From assembly GCA_016716085.1 (NCBI GenBank), contig JADJWY010000026.1:248001-312000 (forward strand): a stretch of 64,000 bases of DNA, read 5' to 3'. The notes below the pieces were generated by a model. The model saw only the letters and a program-made list of their open reading frames with translations. It made no database searches and was not told the origin of the DNA. This document shows, piece after piece, positions 42,353 to 51,933 of this stretch (positions are counted from its first letter, which is position 1; each line of letters starts with the position of its first letter). The position numbers and the translations under genes are program-made. This stretch comes from Hahellaceae bacterium (lineage in GTDB: Bacteria > Pseudomonadota > Gammaproteobacteria > Pseudomonadales > Oleiphilaceae).

Positions 42353-43285
42353 ATGCGATTTACCCTCAAGCAACTCCAGGTCTATCTGGCCACCGCCCAT
42401 ACCGAGAACCTGTCACTGGCCGCAGAAAAACTCGCGCTATCACAAAGTGCCGCGAGCGATGCACTCAAGACCCTCGAACATCTGGCCGGAATCAAACTCT
42501 TTGACCGTATTGGAAAACGTCTGCAGCTGAACGAAATGGGCCGGGAAATCCGCCCCCTGGTCGAACGCCTGCTGGAGCAGGCCGAAGAACTCGATCACGC
42601 CATGCACCGAACCTCCGTTTCCGGCGGTGGCCTGACCTTGGGCGCAACCCTTTCAATCGGTAACTACATCGGGATTAAAATGCTGGCGGCCTATCGTCAA
42701 CAGCATCCCGATAATCAGGTTAAACTGGAGGTAGCCAATACGGCCACGATCGTTGAAAAGGTGCTGAATTATGACATCGACCACGGACTGATCGAGGGGG
42801 AGGTCAATCATCCCGACCTGATCATTGAGCCCTGGCTGCAAGACGAGCTTGTGATCTTTTGCGCACCACGCTCTCCGCTGGTTGGGAAGTTACTCACCGA
42901 CGAGGATCTGGTTAAAGCCCCCTGGATATTGCGTGAACAAGGCTCTGGTACACGCCAGGCCTTTGAATTCAGTTTGCGCGGTCTGATGCCGCGATTAACG
43001 GTGAACCTGGAACTGCAGCATACCGAGGCCATCAAGCGGGCCGTTGAAGCGGGAATGGGACTGGGCTGCCTGTCCCGCATCACGCTCGAAGATGCCTTTC
43101 GCCGGGGAACCCTGGTTCCGCTTGACGCACCGGGACGGGATTTTCACCGTACGCTGTACACCATTTTACACAAAGCGAAATACATCACTCCCGGTGTTCA
43201 GGCCTGGATTGATTTATGCGCAAGTTTTCGCTCAAGCGTGACAACCCATCCTGTTACCCCAAACCACCCGGAAAACCGGGGATGA
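42353..43285 (+). CDS. finR: LysR-family regulator, FinR-like
   Basis: The 310-residue regulator has the LysR winged helix (MRFTLKQLQVYLATAHTENL, SQSAASDALKTLE) and an effector domain with LGATLSIGNYIG and GLGCLSRITLEDAF. The divergent fpr gene matches the fpr-finR pair of Pseudomonas, where FinR activates fpr. The 102 bases between them (AT-rich) hold both promoters. The frame is open for 70 codons upstream but that part overlaps fpr. Confidence 0.9.
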   Translation: MRFTLKQLQVYLATAHTENLSLAAEKLALSQSAASDALKTLEHLAGIKLFDRIGKRLQLNEMGREIRPLVERLLEQAEELDHAMHRTSVSGGGLTLGATLSIGNYIGIKMLAAYRQQHPDNQVKLEVANTATIVEKVLNYDIDHGLIEGEVNHPDLIIEPWLQDELVIFCAPRSPLVGKLLTDEDLVKAPWILREQGSGTRQAFEFSLRGLMPRLTVNLELQHTEAIKRAVEAGMGLGCLSRITLEDAFRRGTLVPLDAPGRDFHRTLYTILHKAKYITPGVQAWIDLCASFRSSVTTHPVTPNHPENRG

Positions 43286-43371
43286 ATTTTTTATGAATCC
43301 TGTTTGCACAGGGATGTGCCATCAGCAGGGAGCGATACAATAACCAATGGCGCTCTCTCGGAAAACGCACC

Positions 43372-44307
43372 ATGTCCTCGCACTATGCTTTATCCGGTCA
43401 ACTTAGACTGGCCTATGAAACCTTTGGAAACGCTCAACACCCGGCCGTCATATTGGTGATGGGGTTGGGTGCTCAAATGATTGCCTGGCCGGAAGCATTT
43501 TGCGAAGGGCTAGCTCAACGGGGGTACTATGTCATTCGCTTTGATAATCGGGATATCGGTCAGTCAGACAAGTTACACCATTTGCGCCCACCGGGTCTGC
43601 TGAGCAACATTCTGCGCCACCAATTGGGCCTGCGCATTAAAACGGCGTACACCCTTTCAGACATGGCGCGTGATGTCATCGGCCTGATGGACTGGCTCAA
43701 ATTAAAGAAAGCCCATCTTGTAGGCGCCTCCATGGGCGGGATGATCAGCCAGATCGTCGCCACCCGTTTCTACGGTCGCGTCATCAGCCTGACCTCAATT
43801 ATGTCGGCCCCCGAAGTCCCCATTCCCCGCAGACTTCCGTTTCTGCTGCCCTGGCAAGGACCACGCAAAAAGCATTGCCCACACGCTGACATTCAGCGCA
43901 GGGTGAACGCATTGACACGCCTGAGCGGCACTGCCCTGAAAACAAGTCCGCAACTTTTAACCGAACGCCTGCAGCGCGCGCTGGCCAGAAGTGACGATGA
44001 TCATGCCGGAACGCTGCGACAAACCGCCGCCATCATGGGAACAGGCAGTCGCCACGCTGAGCTGCGGGAGATACGCGTACCTACCCTGATCATTCATGGG
44101 GGAGATGACGCGCTGATACCAAAATCCTATGGCATTAAGACCGCGCAATGTATCAGACAATCCCAAATTGAACTGATCTCCGGGATGGGGCATGACCTGC
44201 CGCCAGCCATTTTGAACAGATTAGTCTCTCGTATTTCAGAACACATGGACACAGCTCATTCCTTCAGAACGAAAAAAAGAGGCGTTACCCGCCCCTTTCT
44301 TTTTTAG
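43372..44307 (+). CDS. Alpha/beta hydrolase
   Basis: The 311-residue product has the oxyanion region LVMGLGAQMIAWP, the nucleophile elbow GASMGGM, the acid in HGGDDALIP and the His in GMGHDLPP. A full triad suggests an active hydrolase, perhaps of an ester or lactone. Substrate unknown. The last codons (KKRGVTRPFLF) form part of the terminator downstream. Confidence 0.88.
   Translation: MSSHYALSGQLRLAYETFGNAQHPAVILVMGLGAQMIAWPEAFCEGLAQRGYYVIRFDNRDIGQSDKLHHLRPPGLLSNILRHQLGLRIKTAYTLSDMARDVIGLMDWLKLKKAHLVGASMGGMISQIVATRFYGRVISLTSIMSAPEVPIPRRLPFLLPWQGPRKKHCPHADIQRRVNALTRLSGTALKTSPQLLTERLQRALARSDDDHAGTLRQTAAIMGTGSRHAELREIRVPTLIIHGGDDALIPKSYGIKTAQCIRQSQIELISGMGHDLPPAILNRLVSRISEHMDTAHSFRTKKRGVTRPFLF
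44276..44305. terminator. Bidirectional terminator between convergent genes
   Basis: AAAGAGGCG and CGCCCCTTT form a 9-bp stem with one mismatch and a 5-base loop, with T-runs on both strands. It overlaps the last codons of the hydrolase gene and lies 33 bases from the end of the convergent chalcone-isomerase-like gene. Confidence 0.85.
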
Positions 44308-44337
44308 CTCAGCCTTCTGAACGGAAACCCGCCAGAA

Positions 44338-44901
44338 TTACTTGCCCAGCATTTTAGCTTTCAGATCTTCCTGAGCAGGCTTCTCTGACAACCAGATACC
44401 GAACAGTGCTTCTTTGAACGCCATGCCACCGTCGATGGTGTCTACCAGTTCTTCGTTCTTGTAAACTTCAACGCCTTTACCAGGAACGTAAACGATGTCA
44501 AACACGTCGTTTTCAACGATTTCTTCGTTGAACGCCGCCATGAACTTGTCAACAGACGCCTGGATCGGAGCAAGGTTACCGCCGGTAGCGTTCACAAAAC
44601 CTTCGCTGGTTGCAGTCTTCATCTTGTCGCTGGTGATCAGACCAGAAATCATGTGAAGTTTGATAGACATCGGTGCATCGCCTTTAACGATCGCAGCTGC
44701 GTCCTGGCTAGCGTCCTGCAGGTACAGGCCGCCCACGTACACATCCATGAAGAACTTGGAACGAACGCCAGCGCCATTCAGATTCAGCGTCTTGCCCGCT
44801 GCGTCGAAGGTGTCTGGAATGTCAACGCCAGCAACGGTTGCTGCCTGAACAGAACCCGCCAGAAGTGCAGAAGCCAAAAAGGCTGCAAGTGTTTGTTTCA
44901 T
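44338..44901 (-). CDS. Secreted chalcone isomerase-like protein
   Basis: The 187-residue product has a signal peptide (cleavage after SVQA) and then ATVAGVDIPDTF...LNLNGAGVRSKFFMDVYVGGLYL, the pattern of bacterial chalcone isomerase-like proteins; the conserved Arg is in GVRSKFF. This branch acts in the periplasm and its natural role is unknown; fatty-acid binding is known for related folds. Codon use is unremarkable. Confidence 0.9.
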   Translation of the reverse strand: MKQTLAAFLASALLAGSVQAATVAGVDIPDTFDAAGKTLNLNGAGVRSKFFMDVYVGGLYLQDASQDAAAIVKGDAPMSIKLHMISGLITSDKMKTATSEGFVNATGGNLAPIQASVDKFMAAFNEEIVENDVFDIVYVPGKGVEVYKNEELVDTIDGGMAFKEALFGIWLSEKPAQEDLKAKMLGK

Positions 44902-45055
44902 AATGTTTATCCCTAATAGCCTACTTTTTAATAGTTTTACTGTATCTCAGTTATAAATTTACAGCGAAACACCGTAAATGCTCGCTGATGGTATCAGAAG
45001 AGGGAGCTGGCAAACTGTTCAGCAGTTCTCACAAATCCTGCCTAGACGCAAATAA

Positions 45056-45088
45056 AAAAGGCGGTGAAGGATACCTTCACCGCCTTTT
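45056..45088 (-). terminator. Terminator of rpoS
   Basis: A perfect 15-bp stem (45056-45070 and 45074-45088) with a 3-base loop has A-runs on one side and T-runs on the other. It lies about 36 bases after the rpoS stop codon and works on the minus strand. Confidence 0.93.
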
Positions 45089-45123
45089 GTAAGCGATTAG
45101 CTATTGCGGGTGTACTCGTTGCA

Positions 45124-46125
45124 CTATTTGAACAAGGTGTCGCCGGACAGCCCTTCTTTTTCCATCAATTCACGCATGCGGCGCAGTGCTTCGACCTGAA
45201 TCTGACGCACTCGTTCCCGCGTCAGACCAATTTCCTGACCTACTTCCTCCAGCGTGCTGGTGATGTAACCGCGCAGACCGAAGCGACGGGAAATCACTTC
45301 CTGCTGCTTATCGCTGAGCTGATCCAACCAGCGGTCAAGACAGCTTTTCAGATCACTGTCCTGCAGGAGTTCGGAGGGGTTACTGACGGTCTCGTCCGCG
45401 ACAGTGTCCAGCAACGATTTGTCGGTTCCGCCGATCGGCGTGTCGACCGAGGTAATTCGCTCATTCAACCCCAGCATGCGCTTGACATCGCGCACCGGTT
45501 TTTCAAGCAGTTCGGCAATTTCTTCCGCGCTGGGCTCATGATCCAGCTTTTGGGTTAGCTCGCGGGCAGCGCGCAAATACACATTCAGTTCTTTTACCAC
45601 ATGAATCGGGAGGCGAATGGTACGGGTTTGATTCATGATGGCCCGCTCGATGGTCTGGCGAATCCACCAGGTTGCATAGGTCGAGAAACGGAAGCCACGC
45701 TCAGGATCGAACTTTTCAACAGCGCGGATCAGGCCTAAATTTCCTTCTTCAATCAAGTCGAGCAACGTCAGGCCACGATTGACATAGCGACGGGCAATTT
45801 TTACCACCAGTCGCAGGTTACTCTCGATCATGCGTTTACGGCCACCCTCGTCACCGCGGCGCGCCAAACGGGCGAAATGCACTTCTTCTTCGGGAGACAG
45901 GAGCGGTGAAAAACCGATTTCATTCAGATAAATCTGAGTTGCATCCATCTGGCGATAGGACGCCCCTTCACCAAAGGAAACGCGGCCATTGCGCGCCTTG
46001 CTGAATGGGACAGAGGACTCTTCACCCTCATCCGAATCATCCAGATCATTCGCATCAATGCCATCAAATTCTACGTCCAGCTCATAAGCCAGATCATCCG
46101 CATAAGCTTCTCGTTCTGCTGCCAT
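45124..46125 (-). CDS. rpoS: Stationary-phase sigma factor RpoS
   Basis: The 333-residue sigma factor has region 1.2-2 (DATQIYLNEIGFSPLLSPEEE, LVVKIARRYVNRGLTLLDLIEEGNLGLIRAV, FSTYATWWIRQTIERAIMNQ), region 3 and region 4 (LEEVGQEIGLTRERVRQIQVEALRRMRELM). The acidic N-terminus and the nlpD-rpoS order are usual. It governs general stress and stationary-phase genes; its main promoter normally lies inside nlpD. Confidence 0.99.
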   Translation of the reverse strand: MAAEREAYADDLAYELDVEFDGIDANDLDDSDEGEESSVPFSKARNGRVSFGEGASYRQMDATQIYLNEIGFSPLLSPEEEVHFARLARRGDEGGRKRMIESNLRLVVKIARRYVNRGLTLLDLIEEGNLGLIRAVEKFDPERGFRFSTYATWWIRQTIERAIMNQTRTIRLPIHVVKELNVYLRAARELTQKLDHEPSAEEIAELLEKPVRDVKRMLGLNERITSVDTPIGGTDKSLLDTVADETVSNPSELLQDSDLKSCLDRWLDQLSDKQQEVISRRFGLRGYITSTLEEVGQEIGLTRERVRQIQVEALRRMRELMEKEGLSGDTLFK

Positions 46126-46179
46126 AACACTCTTCCTAAAATAACCCCGTTTCAGAAATCGTTGGTTCTGTATCGAACC

Positions 46180-46974
46180 TTATCGTTTCGGCAGATAGGA
46201 AAGCGGATTCACAGGCTGGCCGTTTTTCCGAATCTCAAAGTGCAGTTTCGGACGGCTGGTTCCCGCGTCACCCAGCTCAGCGATTTTTGTTCCACGTCTG
46301 ACAACACTCCCTTCCTTAACGAGAATTTTGTGGTTGTGCGCGTAGGCGCTCAAGTACTCATCGCTATGGTTTATAATTATTAAAAGCCCATAACCGATAA
46401 GACCACTACCCGCGTATACCACCTCTCCTTCCGAGGCTGCCAGAACCGGATCGCCGATTTTCCCCGCAATATCAATCCCTTTATTGATTCTGCCGGTGAC
46501 GGAATATGTATCAATAATCGGGCCAGAGTGAGGCCACTGCCACTTAGGGGTAGAGCTTGAGGAACGACTCGTAACAACAGTCGCAGGCTTTTGTTTATTT
46601 TTGTAATTTTGAGCGGACGATTTTGAGGTCGATGCCACTTTCGGATCATTTGACCTGGTGGTTGCAGACGATCTGCCGCTTGATTTTTTTGTTAAAGCGG
46701 CGGGCGGCGCTTCGAGCGTGAGTCGCTGGCCTGGATAAATTCGATACGGCGGCCTGAGATGGTTAGCGCGCGCAATTTCCATAGGGTCCCTGCCGTAGCG
46801 CCATGCGATGGCATACAAGGAGTCCCCTTCCTGAACGATGTGCGAACCCCAAAATACGGGTGGATTGAAATCTGGGTCGTTGTAGATGTCACTGGATGTG
46901 CAGGCAGGCAGGGCAGCGAACCCCGTTAAAAACAAGAATATACATGCACGCGTTGTGCCAACTTTTAGAAACAT
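46180..46974 (-). CDS. nlpD: Murein hydrolase activator NlpD (lipoprotein)
   Basis: The 264-residue lipoprotein has a signal ending at a lipobox LPAC, a LysM domain (HIVQEGDSLYAIAWRYGRDPMEIARAN), a Ser/Lys-rich linker and a degenerate M23 domain (GKIGDPVLAASEGEVVYAGSGL). The zinc ligands are replaced, as in activators that turn on AmiC for daughter-cell separation. It lies 54 bases upstream of rpoS. Confidence 0.95.
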   Translation of the reverse strand: MFLKVGTTRACIFLFLTGFAALPACTSSDIYNDPDFNPPVFWGSHIVQEGDSLYAIAWRYGRDPMEIARANHLRPPYRIYPGQRLTLEAPPAALTKKSSGRSSATTRSNDPKVASTSKSSAQNYKNKQKPATVVTSRSSSSTPKWQWPHSGPIIDTYSVTGRINKGIDIAGKIGDPVLAASEGEVVYAGSGLIGYGLLIIINHSDEYLSAYAHNHKILVKEGSVVRRGTKIAELGDAGTSRPKLHFEIRKNGQPVNPLSYLPKR

Positions 46975-47212
46975 CCCGTTACAATTACTTGATTTTAGAC
47001 GCGTTTACAGCCGCTAAACGACCGCTTTTTACAACTAAACGTTATTAAAACCACCTCTCATAATCCTAAAATTTACAAGAATATTTTAAATAATGTCCGT
47101 AAGTCTTTAAAATTAAACACAATCCATGATTAGCGCAAGGCTCCAAGGCGTAACAGAAAACGTCGCCATGTTACCCCAGGTAGCGCGGCGTGGCGTTTGG
47201 TAACACCGCAAT

Positions 47213-48127
47213 TCAGGAAGGCTTTCTCTGCTGCAAAAATTCAATCGCCAAAACCAGCGAAAGCCCTACAACAAAAGCGCCAATTGCCCAAAGTATAGCT
47301 GAAGGTTCACCGGTTAGCTGCTCGTAGGTCGAAGGAAAAATGTTCGCCTGAACCAGTGGGACAGCCTCTCCGTGCGAATCAAGACGATACTCAAGCGTTT
47401 GCTTCCAGGGCCATACCTTATTCAGGGAACCCAACATGAAGCCGGTTAATACCGCCAGGGTGACATCATGATAGCGACGCAGTACCCACTTAAGAAAATG
47501 GGTAAATGATAGCAAGCCAACCAGACAGCCACTGCAAAAAATGACCAGCACAAGCACATCGAACTCTTTTACGGCCCCCAAAACATGACCGTACATCCCC
47601 ATAATCAGTAACAGAAAACTCCCGGAAACACCCGGCAAAATCATTGCGCAAATTGCAATGGCGCCTGAAATGAACAGAGTGACCGGCGTAACGACCATTT
47701 CTGCCGGCGACAATTCTGTAATCGCGTAAGCCATCAGCGTACCGGCAACGAGCCCACTCCAGGTAGAGAGATTATGTGCCCTCATCGCTTTCACGATAAA
47801 CACCACGGACCCTAAGATAAGGCCGAGAAAAAAAGACCACAACACGATGCCATGGTTATCCAGCAGATAACTGATTAATCGCGCGGCCGAAATGACACTG
47901 GTGAGAATGCCTGCAAACAGGATAATCAGGAAGGTCCCATCAATGTGCTGCCAGACACCGTTTAATCCGCGTTCACGAAAGGTCAGCCAGCATTGGCGAT
48001 CCAAGCTGCTCAGCGCCACAATCAAGCGCTCGTAAATACCCGTGATGAAAGCAATCGTCCCGCCCGAAACACCCGGTACAATGTCGGCCGCCCCCATCGC
48101 AATTCCCTTGAAATACACACTCCACAT
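47213..48127 (-). CDS. popT: DUF368 undecaprenyl phosphate translocase PopT
   Basis: The 304-residue product is an integral membrane protein of the DUF368 family, with duplicate motifs GAADIVPGVSGGTIAFITG near the start and MILPGVSGSFLLLIMGMYG in the second half. DUF368 proteins (PopT) return undecaprenyl phosphate, the lipid carrier of cell-wall precursors, to the cytoplasmic face. It sits between pcm (one base of overlap) and nlpD, so envelope genes share this transcript. The 238 bases before nlpD are AT-rich and hold no gene. Confidence 0.93.
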   Translation of the reverse strand: MWSVYFKGIAMGAADIVPGVSGGTIAFITGIYERLIVALSSLDRQCWLTFRERGLNGVWQHIDGTFLIILFAGILTSVISAARLISYLLDNHGIVLWSFFLGLILGSVVFIVKAMRAHNLSTWSGLVAGTLMAYAITELSPAEMVVTPVTLFISGAIAICAMILPGVSGSFLLLIMGMYGHVLGAVKEFDVLVLVIFCSGCLVGLLSFTHFLKWVLRRYHDVTLAVLTGFMLGSLNKVWPWKQTLEYRLDSHGEAVPLVQANIFPSTYEQLTGEPSAILWAIGAFVVGLSLVLAIEFLQQRKPS

Positions 48128-48792
48128 TAACGCACCACTCCTGGCAACAAAGGCACAAACCGAACAGATTCTACCGTTTTCTCGACAAACCGATCCCCGG
48201 TTCGCTGATAAACCTTCAATACTTGCGCCCCATCTTCTCCGACCGGCGCAACCAGACGCCCACCGTCCACCAGTTGATCCAGCAGCTCAGGCGGGATAAC
48301 GGAGGGCGCGCAGGTGACAATAATACCATCAAATGGCGCTTTTTCCTGCCACCCCCAGCTACCATCGGATAACCGACTATAGATATTATCGAGCCTGAGC
48401 GCCCGAAAACGCTTCACCGCCCGCGTCAGAAGGGGCTCGATACGCTCGACGGTATAAACAGACTGCGCAAGCCGAGCCATAATTGCCGCCTGATAACCTG
48501 AACCGGTCCCCACCTCCAGCACCCGTCCCAACGGCCCTTTTTCGCGCAGCAATTCCGACATTCTGGCCACAATATAGGGCTGAGAAATCGTTTGCGCATG
48601 ACCAATTGGCAGTGCGGTATCCTCGTAGGCCCGATGAGCCAGCGCCTCATCCACGAAAATGTGCCGTGGAACACTGAACATTGCACTGAGCACTTCATGG
48701 TCCTTAACGCCCGCCTCTTTGAGGCGCTCAATCAAACGCTTTCGCGTGCGGGCAGAGGTCATCCCGATACCTTGTAAATCAAACGTCGTCAT
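48127..48792 (-). CDS. pcm: Protein-L-isoaspartate O-methyltransferase
   Basis: The 221-residue enzyme methylates isoaspartyl residues for repair. The SAM-binding loop is RVLEVGTGSGYQAAIMARL, with the family's ALPIGHAQTISQPYIVARM and FDGIIVTCAPSVIP. Its ATG overlaps the surE stop (TGATG), so the genes are coupled. A second ATG ten codons in gives the enteric-type start. Confidence 0.96.
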   Translation of the reverse strand: MTTFDLQGIGMTSARTRKRLIERLKEAGVKDHEVLSAMFSVPRHIFVDEALAHRAYEDTALPIGHAQTISQPYIVARMSELLREKGPLGRVLEVGTGSGYQAAIMARLAQSVYTVERIEPLLTRAVKRFRALRLDNIYSRLSDGSWGWQEKAPFDGIIVTCAPSVIPPELLDQLVDGGRLVAPVGEDGAQVLKVYQRTGDRFVEKTVESVRFVPLLPGVVR

Positions 48793-49544
48793 CAGGACTC
48801 CAGCCAGTGTGTCAGGTCAGTGAATGCATCATAGCGCGTCATATCAATGTGAATGGGCGTGATAGACACCCGGTTCTGTTCCACCGCATGAAAGTCGGTA
48901 CCGGGCCCCGCATCGTCACCCTCGCCCGCTGCCGCAATCCAATGCCGGATTTTACCGCGGGGATCCCGAATTTCCTGAGGTTCGCCACTGCGCAACCGAT
49001 GTCCCAAGCGTGTGACCTCATACCCCTTTAGCTCTGCATAGGGGACATCAGGCACATTGATATTCAGCAGCGTGCGCGGAGCGAGACGTAAGCCCTCTGC
49101 TTTCGTTAACAAATCCCTGATCACCTGAGCGGCCGTCTGAAAATGCCAGTTACCCCGATTAACCAAGGATACCGCAATGGCGGGCTTCGCCAGGAAGCGC
49201 CCCTCCATCGCAGCTGCAACGGTGCCAGAATAGATGACATCGTCACCTAAATTCGCGTGTGTGTTGATGCCGGATACGACCCGTTCAGCCCCCATGCCAA
49301 GCCGCTGACTCAGGCCGAGGTGAACACAATCGGTGGGCGTCCCATCGACGGCAATAAAGCCGGAGGCCGTCTTCTGCAACATCAGGGGTCGCGTCAGTGT
49401 GAGCGAGTTGCTGGCACCACTGTGATCACGGTCTGGCGCAATGACCTGTATTTCCGCTATACCGCTTAACACCTCGGCCAGTGTCAGAAGTCCGGGTGAA
49501 TGCACCCCATCGTCATTGGATAATAAGAGCTTCACGCCACTCAT
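48792..49544 (-). CDS. surE: 5'/3'-nucleotidase SurE
   Basis: The 250-residue phosphatase has the metal site LLSNDDGVHSPGL, APDRDHSGASNSLTLTRPL and GINTHANLGDDVIYSGTVAAA. It hydrolyses nucleoside monophosphates in stationary phase. It starts six bases after truD. Confidence 0.97.
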   Translation of the reverse strand: MSGVKLLLSNDDGVHSPGLLTLAEVLSGIAEIQVIAPDRDHSGASNSLTLTRPLMLQKTASGFIAVDGTPTDCVHLGLSQRLGMGAERVVSGINTHANLGDDVIYSGTVAAAMEGRFLAKPAIAVSLVNRGNWHFQTAAQVIRDLLTKAEGLRLAPRTLLNINVPDVPYAELKGYEVTRLGHRLRSGEPQEIRDPRGKIRHWIAAAGEGDDAGPGTDFHAVEQNRVSITPIHIDMTRYDAFTDLTHWLES

Positions 49545-49549
49545 CCCGT

Positions 49550-50602
49550 TTAATGATCGTCATCGGACTCCTCGCCCTCTGAGTCCAGAATAAATATTTG
49601 TTCAAGCAAGCTAGAAGCGTAGCAGCCCTTGCCCAAAGTGATGCTCAGGGTTAACCGAGACATACCCTCCCATTCCCAGTCCAGTGCCTGGCAGCGGGCA
49701 ACGAGAGGCCTGTTTTGCCCACGAACACCCAGTCGATGGAGCTGAGCCAGAACCTCCTGAAAAGGCGCCATAATCTGCTCTTCGAGCTTACCTTTTTCAC
49801 CTTCCCCAAACCGCGCATCGCCCGGCAACACACCCGAAGGGACCAGGCAGGCGCTCAGCCCCCCCCACCCCAGCTCGGCTGCCGCGGCTGCGACAGGCAC
49901 ATCCCCCGTGAGCAATTGATTCCAGTTTCCCTGACGCAGGCGCGCATTCAGAACGGCATTGAAAAACGCAGCGCGAATGGCCGAAAGGTAAACGCCCTGC
50001 AGGTGTCGATTTTTCATGCGCGTACCATGCTTGAGCCAGGTCAGCGCCCGACGCACGTTATCATCCTCCCGACCGAAGCGCTGCGGGCCAAATGCATTGG
50101 GATACCCATCTCGCTTCAATACGGTCAGTCGGCGATCAATCTCCGCACGTCGCGGCTGGTTTTCCGCCTCATGTTCCAGCGCCTCCATCGTTATCACAAT
50201 TTTGAAACGGTTTCCTGCATGATCACCTCTCCTCAGCTTTCGGCGGGTGCGTCCCACGGGGAGAATCTGAACCTCAGGCAGGCGACATTGCGACCAATCC
50301 GGCTCAGGGCGCGCGCCCAAATACACCGACATCCATTGCCGGGTAACCGCCTGACGATCTTTGAGGCCACAGTAGGCGACATCAAAGTCACGCACCCCGG
50401 CGAAGCGCGCTATTTCACGTGCGACCCAGTGGGTGTTTTGCCCTCGCTTGGAAACCTGAAGAAGCACCTGCTCGCCCTTTGGATCCCGCTCAAAATCGGC
50501 CAGTTCATCTACGCGAAAGTCCTCCGGGACCGCTTTCCAACTTGCGCTGAAGCGTTCTTCCCAAAGTGGTAAGGCATGATAGTCAGGCTCCATCAGAGGC
50601 AT
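49550..50602 (-). CDS. truD: tRNA pseudouridine(13) synthase TruD
   Basis: The 350-residue enzyme has the catalytic aspartate in YCGLKDRQAVTRQW and the TruD markers YPNAFGPQRFGREDDNVRRAL. It makes pseudouridine at position 13 of tRNA-Glu. ATG 50602 lies five bases after the ispF stop; the longer frame has 13 more codons that overlap ispF. Confidence 0.96.
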   Translation of the reverse strand: MPLMEPDYHALPLWEERFSASWKAVPEDFRVDELADFERDPKGEQVLLQVSKRGQNTHWVAREIARFAGVRDFDVAYCGLKDRQAVTRQWMSVYLGARPEPDWSQCRLPEVQILPVGRTRRKLRRGDHAGNRFKIVITMEALEHEAENQPRRAEIDRRLTVLKRDGYPNAFGPQRFGREDDNVRRALTWLKHGTRMKNRHLQGVYLSAIRAAFFNAVLNARLRQGNWNQLLTGDVPVAAAAAELGWGGLSACLVPSGVLPGDARFGEGEKGKLEEQIMAPFQEVLAQLHRLGVRGQNRPLVARCQALDWEWEGMSRLTLSITLGKGCYASSLLEQIFILDSEGEESDDDH

Positions 50603-50609
50603 CGTGTCT

Positions 50610-51095
50610 TCAGGCAATGCGTTCAAGCAGCACCACCGCATAACAGGCTATGCCCTCTTCCCGTCCGGTAAATCCGAGCTTCTCCGTCGTCGTGGCTTTA
50701 ACACTGACCGAGTCTAGCGGCAGCCCCATATCTTCGGCGATATACTGGCGCATCAACGGAATGTGCGGCGCCATTTTCGGCCGTTGCGCGACAATCGTCG
50801 AATCGACATTGATGAGTCTGGCTCCCCTCTCTTTTAAGAGTGCGATGACATGCCGGAGTAGCGTCCGACTGTCGATTCCGCGATAGCGTGGATCGCTATC
50901 CGGGAAGTGATGACCGATATCGCCCAGCGCCAGCGCGCCAAGACAGGCGTCACAGATGGCATGCAAAAGGACATCCCCATCGGAGTGCGCGATCAAGCCC
51001 TTTTCATGTGGAATTTTCACGCCCCCCATCCAGAGCGGTAGCGAGTCATCACCAAAGGCATGCACATCAAAGCCCTGTCCAATTCGCACATTCAT
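50610..51095 (-). CDS. ispF: 2-C-methyl-D-erythritol 2,4-cyclodiphosphate synthase
   Basis: The 161-residue enzyme of the MEP isoprenoid pathway has the zinc-binding GQGFDVHAFGDD, GLIAHSDGDVLLHAICDACLG and the KATTTEKLGFTGR motif. Its start overlaps the end of ispD by four bases (ATGA). Confidence 0.98.
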   Translation of the reverse strand: MNVRIGQGFDVHAFGDDSLPLWMGGVKIPHEKGLIAHSDGDVLLHAICDACLGALALGDIGHHFPDSDPRYRGIDSRTLLRHVIALLKERGARLINVDSTIVAQRPKMAPHIPLMRQYIAEDMGLPLDSVSVKATTTEKLGFTGREEGIACYAVVLLERIA

Positions 51096-51805
51096 GCGCA
51101 GCGGTTCTCCTCATGTTTAATTCGTTCAAGAAACAAGGCGGCCAGCTCGAGATCATGGGGGTAGGTCACTTTGATATTGTCATCCGCACCCTGCACCATT
51201 CGCGGTGCGTACCCCAGGTATTCAATCGCCGACGCTTCATCGGTCACCTTGACACCCGCCTCGCACGCCTGTTCGATGGCATTGAGCAAAAGCCCATAAC
51301 GAAACATCTGCGGCGTGTAAGCGCGCCAAAGATGTTCACGGGACACTGTCTGAACCACAACCCCCTGAGCGTCAGTTCGTTTCATCGTGTCAGATACCCT
51401 GCCCCCCAGAAGCCCTCCGACCGCCTCCAGCTTCAGCGTCTCCAGAAGGTTGTCGAGATCGCGGTGACGCAGACAGGGGCGCGCAACATCGTGGACCAGC
51501 ACCCAGTCCTGGGTGTTGGCAGACGGCAGACAGCGCAGCGCATTCAAAACGGAGTCAACCCGCTCTCGCCCGCCGCATAGTGCTGTGACCCGTCCCTGAT
51601 AGGATGCGGCCTTGGCCGACCAGAAGGTATCTGAGTCAGAAATCGGCAAATAGAGGTGGGGAATTGCCGGATGGGCCAATAAGGTATCCAGCGTCTGTTC
51701 CAAAATCGATTTCCCCAACAGGGGAAGGTACTGCTTGGGCTGTTCGGCACCCATTCGGGCTCCGGCACCGGCTGCCGGCACCACAACCCAGATCCGTTCA
51801 TTCAT
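51092..51805 (-). CDS. ispD: 2-C-methyl-D-erythritol 4-phosphate cytidylyltransferase
   Basis: The 237-residue MEP pathway enzyme has the CTP loop VPAAGAGARMGAEQPKQYLP and LVHDVARPCLR. GGAA is five bases before ATG 51805. In many gammaproteobacteria ispD follows ftsB directly; here another gene lies between. Confidence 0.97.
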   Translation of the reverse strand: MNERIWVVVPAAGAGARMGAEQPKQYLPLLGKSILEQTLDTLLAHPAIPHLYLPISDSDTFWSAKAASYQGRVTALCGGRERVDSVLNALRCLPSANTQDWVLVHDVARPCLRHRDLDNLLETLKLEAVGGLLGGRVSDTMKRTDAQGVVVQTVSREHLWRAYTPQMFRYGLLLNAIEQACEAGVKVTDEASAIEYLGYAPRMVQGADDNIKVTYPHDLELAALFLERIKHEENRCA

Positions 51806-51898
51806 GTCTGTTCCAAGACTTGCACTCAACGCGGGAGCTTATTAAATCATAAGCCCCCGTCAATGCCTATGGGATAGACGGTGTGATAGCTCTCCCGT

Positions 51899-51933
51899 GA
51901 ATCAGGAATCAGGAATCAGGAATCAGGAATCAG
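51899..51933. repeat. Heptamer tandem repeat (5 x 7 bp) at a gene end
   Basis: Five perfect GAATCAG copies in the plus-strand direction cover the last codons and the stop of the LPPPAAG paralogue. Seven is not a multiple of three, but the repeat has a stop in every frame, so only the last few residues could vary with copy number. Confidence 0.9.

Noticed and set aside
51899..51933. CRISPR-like repeats
   Set aside because: The units are seven bases, directly joined and without spacers.
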